Origin: Actinomycetota bacterium
GTDB taxonomy: Bacteria; Actinomycetota; UBA4738; G016210805
Length of the DNA stretch: 12,242 nucleotides
NCBI GenBank assembly: GCA_016210805.1
Contig: JACQTL010000395.1
Location: 1 to 12,242, forward strand
Reading direction: 5' to 3'
Part shown: positions 7,447 to 12,242 of the stretch, one piece after another
Numbering within the stretch: position 1 is the stretch's first letter
Layout: every line of letters starts with the position of its first letter
Notes under the pieces: generated by a model
Seen by the model: the letters and a program-made list of their open reading frames with translations, nothing else
Database searches by the model: none
What the model was told of the DNA's origin: nothing
Translations under genes and position numbers: made by a program

Positions 7447-8511
7447 CTACCCGCCTCCTTTCTCGGTTCTGTCCACGGACCCGTCAGCCGTCTGCACGAG
7501 CGGGAGCTCGGGGCGTCGCCGGTGGCGAAGCGCGAACTCGACGCTCCGGATGATCCGATCCCCCGACACCAACATGCCGCCGATGATCACCAGGCCGAAC
7601 ACCACGAACTGGAGTGCCGTGGGGAGCCCCATGATCCGCATCATCTGGTTGAGGCCCGTCAGGAAGATGGCGGCGACGAAGGTGGAGAGCGCGCTGGCCT
7701 GACCTCCGGTCAGGGAGGCCCCTCCGATCACCACCGCCGCGATCGGCGCCAGGAGGTACTGAGTGCCGACGAAGGCCCCCGGCCGGCGGATGAGCCCAGC
7801 CAGCGCCAGCGCGGCGGAGGCGTAGAAGACGGCGGCCACCACGTAAGCCAGGATCTGGTTCACGTTCACCCGGACACCCATGGCATGGGAGGCCACCGGG
7901 TTGGCTCCCACCGCCTGGAACCTCCGACCGACCGTCGTGTAGCGGAGGCCGAGACTGAGGACGATCGTCAGCGCCAGCCCGATCCAGAAGACGGCGCTCA
8001 CCCCGAGGATGCGGGTCGTCACCCACTCGGACCAGCCGACGGGGACGGGGTTCTGAACCGGAAAGGTCCTTCCGTAGCGGAACACGGCGCCGGTCGCGAT
8101 CTGGCCGACGGCCAGAGTGACGATCAGTGGGTTCAGCTTGAGCCCACCGATCAAGATCCCGTTGACGAGGCCGACGATGGCGGCCGCGCCGAGGGCGATG
8201 AGGATGGCCGTCACGACGCGCTCGTCCGACTGCCCCCCGACGCCGACCATGATCACCGCCGCCAGGCTCATGGTCCCGGGGACGCTGAGGTCGATACCGC
8301 CCGTCATGATCACCAGCATCTGGCCCAGTGCGGCGATCGCGAGCACCGCCGCCAGGGGAGCGATGGCCCGGAGTGGCACGCTGCCCAGCGTTTCCGGCGC
8401 CCAGAGCCAGGCGACCACCACGAGGACGCCCATTGCGATGTACACCGGCATGTATCTCGAGGCCACCACGAACGCGGTGACGGCGGAGGAGGGGGCGCGC
8501 TGGCTGCTCAT
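7447..8511 (-). CDS. ABC transporter permease, RbsC type
   Basis: This 354-residue integral membrane subunit of a sugar/nucleoside-type importer (BPD_transp_2 family) has the usual family length. Hydrophobic segments run from about residue 22 to 320. Family landmarks are LGQMLVIMTGGIDLSVPG (62-79), the cytoplasmic coupling region FQAVGANPVASHAMGVRV (198-215), and AVVIGGASLTGGQAS (259-273). The basic C-terminus (RHRRRPELPL) fits a cytoplasmic tail. The start ATG at 8511 overlaps the amidohydrolase stop in an ATGA. Unlike the second permease, this one ends normally with no attached enzyme. The two permeases are diverged and would most likely form a heterodimer through which the substrate passes. 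A 50-base gap separates it from the binding-protein gene. Confidence 0.93.
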   Translation of the reverse strand: MSSQRAPSSAVTAFVVASRYMPVYIAMGVLVVVAWLWAPETLGSVPLRAIAPLAAVLAIAALGQMLVIMTGGIDLSVPGTMSLAAVIMVGVGGQSDERVVTAILIALGAAAIVGLVNGILIGGLKLNPLIVTLAVGQIATGAVFRYGRTFPVQNPVPVGWSEWVTTRILGVSAVFWIGLALTIVLSLGLRYTTVGRRFQAVGANPVASHAMGVRVNVNQILAYVVAAVFYASAALALAGLIRRPGAFVGTQYLLAPIAAVVIGGASLTGGQASALSTFVAAIFLTGLNQMMRIMGLPTALQFVVFGLVIIGGMLVSGDRIIRSVEFALRHRRRPELPLVQTADGSVDRTEKGGG

Positions 8512-9851
8512 CCGGGGCCCCTTGCCGGCGACCCAACCGTGAGGGCGGCGACGGCCACGCGGTCCCGAGCCTCCGTCGCCAGCTTGCGAGCTCGCTCCAC
8601 GTCGGCCTGGAGCACACCCTCACGCATCAGTACCCGTCCGCCTGCGAACACCCAGTCGACGTTGGAGGTGTCCATGCCCCACACCACCGCGCCGATGGGG
8701 TCGTTGATGGGGAAGATGTTGGGGCGGTCGGTCCGCAGCACGATCACGTCGGCCTGCATCCCCGGCTCGAGCGAACCCGTGACGCCGCCGAGGCCGGCCA
8801 CCCGCGCACCGTCCACGGTGGCGTGGCGGATGACGTCACGCGTGCTCATCAGCCGGGGGAGACCGGCCTTCCCGGCGAGCTTGAGCTCGAACACGGTGGC
8901 GTGCTGCATCGAGATGGTCGCCCGCATCTGGGCGAACATGTCGCCGGGGGCGAACCGTTCGTCGTCGATCCCCAGTCCCGGCCGGATGCCCCGGTCGATG
9001 ACCTGCTGGATCGGGGGCGATCCCCGACCGCTCGCCATCTCGCTGGAGGGGGCCAGGGACACGGAGGCTCCGGCGGCCGCTATCGCGTCCAGGTCGGCGT
9101 CCCGGAGGTCGGTGCAGTGGACCATCGTGACGTCGGCCCCCAGGAGCCCCTCCCCCGCCAGGTCGGCGACCAGGCCGCGCCCCGACACCTCCGGGCCGGC
9201 GTGGACGTGGATGGGGGAGCCCAGCTCCCGGGCCGCCGACCATTCGCCGGCGATCCGGCCGAGGTCGCCGGGCCCCCGGTCGCCGGATCCGAGGGCGATC
9301 GTGGTCGAGGGCCCGGCCGCGGCGGCCAGACGGGTGAGGAGCTCCCTGGTGGGGGCTCCGGCGTCCCCGTCGCTCCCGGCCGGTCGGGGGGCCGCGTATG
9401 CCAGGACCGTGCGCAACCCGGCGTCGGCGTGAGCCTGGAGCGCGGCGTCGGCGAAGCCGTCCTCCGCCGGGATGTCCGACCAGTCCACGACCGTGGTGAT
9501 CCCCGCCTCCACCGCACCCAGCAGGCCGATCAGGACGGCGGCGTAGATGTCCTCGGGCCGGTGGTGCTCGCCGGGGGCCGGGGCCGGCGCGGGGGTCTCC
9601 CCGCCCGCGGTGTCCGACCCGGCGCCGAGGTTCCGGAGCAGCGACCTCCAGGCGTGGCGGTGGGTGTCGACGAAGCCCGGCATCACGATCGTGTCGGCGG
9701 CGTCCACCGGCTCGGCGTCGCGGGCCCGGACGCCGGGGCCGACCTCGGCCACCCTGCCGTCCTCGATGAGGACGTCCGCCCGGGCGAAGTTGGGGGTCTT
9801 GGCCCCCAGGGTGAGGACGCACCCGCCGCGGAGCAGGAACCTGGTCCTCAC
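8508..9851 (-). CDS. amidohydrolase, ATZ/SsnA (cytosine deaminase-like) type
   Basis: A 447-residue soluble metal-dependent hydrolase of the COG0402 type, whose members deaminate or dechlorinate N-heterocycles such as guanine, cytosine and triazines. Metal-site residues are H64 and H66 in VDTHRH, H215 in IHVH, H245 in VHC and D296 in GIDD. The small N-terminal beta-sandwich (FLLRGGCVLTLG, ADVLIEDGRVAEVG) is completed at the C-terminus by ADVIVLRTDRPNIFPIND. A low-complexity insert with repeated Pro-Ala lies at 86-95. The start is GTG at 9851, overlapping the E1 beta stop as GTGA; GGAG just upstream can serve as ribosome binding site. It is clearly paralogous to the enzyme half of the fusion at 2029-4482: both share PPIQ..(I/L)DRG, DMF.QMR and GMDT.NVD motifs. 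The exact substrate is unknown, and hydrolysis of an amide or amidine is as possible as deamination. Confidence 0.88.
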   Translation of the reverse strand: MRTRFLLRGGCVLTLGAKTPNFARADVLIEDGRVAEVGPGVRARDAEPVDAADTIVMPGFVDTHRHAWRSLLRNLGAGSDTAGGETPAPAPAPGEHHRPEDIYAAVLIGLLGAVEAGITTVVDWSDIPAEDGFADAALQAHADAGLRTVLAYAAPRPAGSDGDAGAPTRELLTRLAAAAGPSTTIALGSGDRGPGDLGRIAGEWSAARELGSPIHVHAGPEVSGRGLVADLAGEGLLGADVTMVHCTDLRDADLDAIAAAGASVSLAPSSEMASGRGSPPIQQVIDRGIRPGLGIDDERFAPGDMFAQMRATISMQHATVFELKLAGKAGLPRLMSTRDVIRHATVDGARVAGLGGVTGSLEPGMQADVIVLRTDRPNIFPINDPIGAVVWGMDTSNVDWVFAGGRVLMREGVLQADVERARKLATEARDRVAVAALTVGSPARGPG

Positions 9852-10837
9852 CTCCTGCTCCCCAGGTCCACCGACTTGGACACCGTCTCGTAGATGCGAT
9901 CGGCCGAGGGCAGCGCCAGGTCCTCCAGCGAGGCTGCCGCCGGCAGGGGGATGTGGGGGGTGGTGATCCGGACGCTCGGCCCGTCGAGGCTCCAGAAGGC
10001 CTCCTCGTCCACGATCGAGACGAGCTCGGCTCCCCACCCGCACAGCCTGGGGTTCTCCTCGACCGTGAAGAACCGGCCCGTCTTCGACACCGAGTCGAGG
10101 AGGGCGCGGGCGTCGAGCGGGACCAGCGATCGGACGTCGATGACCTCCGCGGAGATGCCGTCCCCCTCCAGGCGTTCGGCGGCCAAGAGGGCGCGGGGGA
10201 CCATCAGGGCCAGCGCCGCGATCGTGAGGTCGGTGCCCTCCCTGACCACCCTGGCCGTCCCGAGCTCGTCGACCACCTCGCCGTCGGGGACCTCGCCCTT
10301 GGAACCCATCAGGCCCTTGTGCTCGAAGAACAGCACCGGGTCGGGGTCGCGGACGGCGCCGGCCAGGAGGCCCACCACGTCAGCGGGTGTGGAGGGGGCG
10401 ACGACCTTGAGGCCGGGGACCATCATGGCCCAGTTCTCCACGCTCTGGGAGTGCTGGGCCCCGAACCGGGCGCTGCCCCCGTTCGCCGTCCTGATCACCA
10501 GGGGCAGGCTGACCTGGCCGTTCGTCATGTACCGGGTCTTGGCGATCTCGTTGGCGATCATGTCCCAGCAGACCGCCACGAAGTCCGAGAACATGATCTC
10601 GGCGATCACCGGGATGCCGGTCATGGCCGCCCCCATCGCCGCGCCGACGAGGGCCTGCTCGGAGATGGGGGTATCCCGGATCCGGACGGGACCGAACTCC
10701 TCGATGAGCCCCTCCGTGGGCGTGAACACGCCGCCGGCGGGCCCGACGTCCTCGCCGAGCATCACGAGGCTCGGGTCCCGGCGCATCTCCTGGGCGATGC
10801 CGTGGGCCACGGCCTCGCGGTAAGTCAGCTCCGCCAC
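9848..10837 (-). CDS. 2-oxoacid/acetoin dehydrogenase E1 component, beta subunit
   Basis: This 329-residue beta half of a thiamine-diphosphate-dependent E1 enzyme of the pyruvate/acetoin/branched-chain dehydrogenase group has the normal length. Landmarks are LGEDVGPAGGVF (27-38), the catalytic Glu in ISEQ (E60) that activates the cofactor, GAAMGAAMTGIPVIAE (66-80), FGAQHSQ with H129, and the C-terminal transketolase domain with EVIDVRSLVPLD (231-242). The frame stays open far upstream in shadow of the alpha gene. I chose GTG at 10837 because it begins the conserved VAELTYREAV and is preceded by a GGGGGGT stretch. It overlaps the E1 alpha stop by 13 bases and the amidohydrolase start by 4. It pairs with the alpha subunit to form an alpha2-beta2 enzyme. 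The E2 and E3 partners are not in the window. Confidence 0.93.
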   Translation of the reverse strand: MAELTYREAVAHGIAQEMRRDPSLVMLGEDVGPAGGVFTPTEGLIEEFGPVRIRDTPISEQALVGAAMGAAMTGIPVIAEIMFSDFVAVCWDMIANEIAKTRYMTNGQVSLPLVIRTANGGSARFGAQHSQSVENWAMMVPGLKVVAPSTPADVVGLLAGAVRDPDPVLFFEHKGLMGSKGEVPDGEVVDELGTARVVREGTDLTIAALALMVPRALLAAERLEGDGISAEVIDVRSLVPLDARALLDSVSKTGRFFTVEENPRLCGWGAELVSIVDEEAFWSLDGPSVRITTPHIPLPAAASLEDLALPSADRIYETVSKSVDLGSRR

Positions 10838-11886
10838 GACGACCCCCCGTCGGCCCACAGGTCCGTGAGGAGGGAGTCCTCGCCGGGCTCCGGACCCCCC
10901 TTGGCGAACTCCGTTGCCTCGTCGATCGCCCGGGCCACCTCCTGCTCGATCTCGTCGAGGCGGTCCTGCGGTACGCCGATCGAGAGGAGGCGGGCCCGGT
11001 AGAGCACCATCGGGTCCCGGGCGAGCCAGGCCTCCACCTCCTGGTCCGGCCGGTACTTGCCCGGATCGGCCCGGGAGTGGCCTCCGGAGCGGTACGTCAC
11101 CGCCTCGATCAGGGTGGGGCCACCCCCGGCACGGGCCTTCCCCAGGGCCTCCCGGGCCTCGAGGTACACGGCGTCCGGGTCGTTGCCGTCCAGGAGCGAC
11201 GGCTCCAGCCCGTACGAAAGGGCCCGGTCGGCCGCCGGCCGCGGGACCGCGGTCACCGCGTCGATCGGCGTGTACTCCTTGTACTGGTTGTTCTCGCAGA
11301 CGAACACGACGGGGAGGTTCCAGACCACCGCGAAGTTGAGCGCCTCGTGGAAGGCGCCGATGTTGGTGGTCCCGTCCCCGAAGAACACCACCGCCACCTG
11401 GTCGGTCCCCCGGAGCTGCGCCGACCAGGCGGCGCCGTTCGCCACGCACAGGTGCGCGCCGACGATGGCGTACGAGCCCATCATCCCTACGGAGACGTCG
11501 GTCAGGTGCATGGAGCCGCCCTTGCCGCCCAGGATCCCGTTCTCCCGGCCGAGCAGCTCGGCCATGGCCCTCCCGGGATCCATGCCCCGGGCGAGAGAAT
11601 GGCCGTGGCCCCGGTACGTCGCGAACGTGTAGTCGTCGGGGCGTATCGCCGCCCCGAACCCGGTGGCCACCGCCTCCATCCCCAGCGACAGGTGCGTGGT
11701 GCCCCGGACGAGGTTCTGGAGGAACAGGTCGTAGGCCCGCTTGCTGAACTGGCGGATCTCCTGGAGCTTGCGCCACATCCGAAGGCGCACCTCGGTGTCG
11801 ATCGGAGCCTCGGCGAGCGACTCGTCGACGGGCGGGGGGAGCCGGGGCTCCGACAGCGCGTAGTCGTACCGGGGATCAGTACGCAT
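10825..11886 (-). CDS. 2-oxoacid/acetoin dehydrogenase E1 component, alpha subunit
   Basis: This 353-residue alpha half of the thiamine-diphosphate E1 enzyme decarboxylates a 2-oxo acid (or cleaves acetoin) and hands the acyl group to a lipoyl E2. The cofactor motif is complete: GDGTTN at 170-175, EALNFAVVWNLP, and CENN at 197-200. Other family marks are YRGHGH (91-96), GKGGSMH (121-127) and the loop YRSGGHSRADPGKYR (265-279) that covers the active site. This combination fits the AcoA/PdhA group; choosing between pyruvate, acetoin or another substrate is not possible from motifs. The start ATG at 11886 overlaps the end of the M24 gene by 11 bases; GAGGAG sits about 13 bases upstream. Its place in an operon of hydrolases and an importer suggests a 2-oxo acid arising from degradation of the imported compound, rather than central pyruvate metabolism. 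Confidence 0.94.
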   Translation of the reverse strand: MRTDPRYDYALSEPRLPPPVDESLAEAPIDTEVRLRMWRKLQEIRQFSKRAYDLFLQNLVRGTTHLSLGMEAVATGFGAAIRPDDYTFATYRGHGHSLARGMDPGRAMAELLGRENGILGGKGGSMHLTDVSVGMMGSYAIVGAHLCVANGAAWSAQLRGTDQVAVVFFGDGTTNIGAFHEALNFAVVWNLPVVFVCENNQYKEYTPIDAVTAVPRPAADRALSYGLEPSLLDGNDPDAVYLEAREALGKARAGGGPTLIEAVTYRSGGHSRADPGKYRPDQEVEAWLARDPMVLYRARLLSIGVPQDRLDEIEQEVARAIDEATEFAKGGPEPGEDSLLTDLWADGGSSWRS

Positions 11887-12242
11887 TGGCGACCATCAGC
11901 TCCTCGCAGGGGAACAGGGTGATGACCTTGCAGCCGTCGGCGGTGACCACGACCTCCTCCTCGATCCGCGCGGCGGACCGGCCGTCGGCGGCCGGGGCAT
12001 AGGTCTCCAGGGCGAACACCATCCCCTCCTGGATCTCGACCGGCGTCTCGAGCGAGTTCAGCCGGCTGATGATCGGGCGCTCGTGGAGACCGACGCCGAC
12101 CCCGTGGCCGAACTGCAGCCCGAACGCGTCCATCTCGTCCTCGAACCCGAACTCCTCGGCCTGGGGCCAGACCTCGGCGATCCGGTCCGTCGTCTGCCCC
12201 GGCTTCACGAGCTCGATCGCCGCGTCCATCCACTCCCGGGAC
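11876..12242 (-). CDS. M24-family peptidase-like hydrolase, C-terminal part (partial)
   Basis: The frame is open through the right edge of the window, so only about the last 121 residues are seen. They carry the C-terminal marks of the pita-bread fold of M24 enzymes (aminopeptidase P, prolidase, creatinase and their relatives): a metal-ligand His in FGHGVGVGLHERP, then a Glu in EGMVFALETYAP, and a second Glu in ARIEEEVVVTADG. The two Asp ligands and the N-terminal domain lie outside the window. The protein ends CEELMVANAY. Members of this fold include true peptidases and catabolic enzymes such as creatinase, ectoine hydrolase and the DMSP lyase DddP. Given the operon, a catabolic role is at least as likely as peptide trimming; that is inference. 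The stop overlaps the E1 alpha start by 11 bases. Confidence 0.88.
   Translation of the reverse strand, partial: SREWMDAAIELVKPGQTTDRIAEVWPQAEEFGFEDEMDAFGLQFGHGVGVGLHERPIISRLNSLETPVEIQEGMVFALETYAPAADGRSAARIEEEVVVTADGCKVITLFPCEELMVANAY

Noticed and set aside
7522..9432. Long open frame on the plus strand (636 codons), and similar ones at 4896-6194 and 2068-3138
   Set aside because: They lie opposite well-supported minus-strand genes. Their products are rich in Arg, Gly, Pro, His and Asp with no domain pattern, as expected for shadow frames in GC-rich DNA.
10838..11776. Upstream extension of the E1 beta frame across the E1 alpha gene
   Set aside because: The extension has no E1 features and overlaps the clear E1 alpha coding frame. 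Family length and a purine-rich site support GTG at 10837.

Overview
The window comes from a high-GC bacterium. Long stretches are GC-rich (48 G/C in the 60 bases at 9181-9240), third codon positions are mostly G or C, and GTG starts are common. Gene content and codon style fit an actinobacterium or a neighbouring high-GC lineage; I cannot name a genus.

Left part, plus strand (1-1954). The window opens inside the end of pntB, the beta subunit of the proton-translocating NAD(P) transhydrogenase. A possible 33-codon ORF overlaps its stop codon. After a short gap with a plausible promoter there is a visibly AT-richer block (33 G/C in the 60 bases at 1021-1080). It holds a gene for a small secreted protein that is broken by two frameshifts, and then a gene for a membrane-anchored protein. 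Both look like recent arrivals or decaying accessory genes.

Right part, minus strand (12242 down to 2029). This is one tightly packed operon whose start lies outside the window. In transcription order it encodes an M24 metallopeptidase-fold hydrolase (partial), the E1 alpha and E1 beta subunits of a thiamine-diphosphate 2-oxoacid/acetoin dehydrogenase, an ATZ/SsnA-type amidohydrolase, an RbsC-type ABC permease, a lipoprotein solute-binding protein, a double-domain RbsA-type ABC ATPase, and a single 817-residue protein whose front half is a second RbsC-type permease and whose back half is a second amidohydrolase. Every junction overlaps by 4 to 13 bases except one 50-base gap before the binding-protein gene.

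How the parts fit: the binding protein captures a small molecule outside the cell, and the ATPase with two different permease halves imports it. The two paralogous amidohydrolases, one physically attached to the inner face of the transporter, would hydrolyse or deaminate it. The M24 enzyme and the E1 enzyme may act on the products. The substrate is not readable from the sequence; an amino-substituted N-heterocycle, nucleobase-like compound or related amide is an inference from the enzyme superfamily. The permease-amidohydrolase fusion is the most unusual feature. No RNA genes, insertion sequences, CRISPR arrays or convincing terminators were seen.
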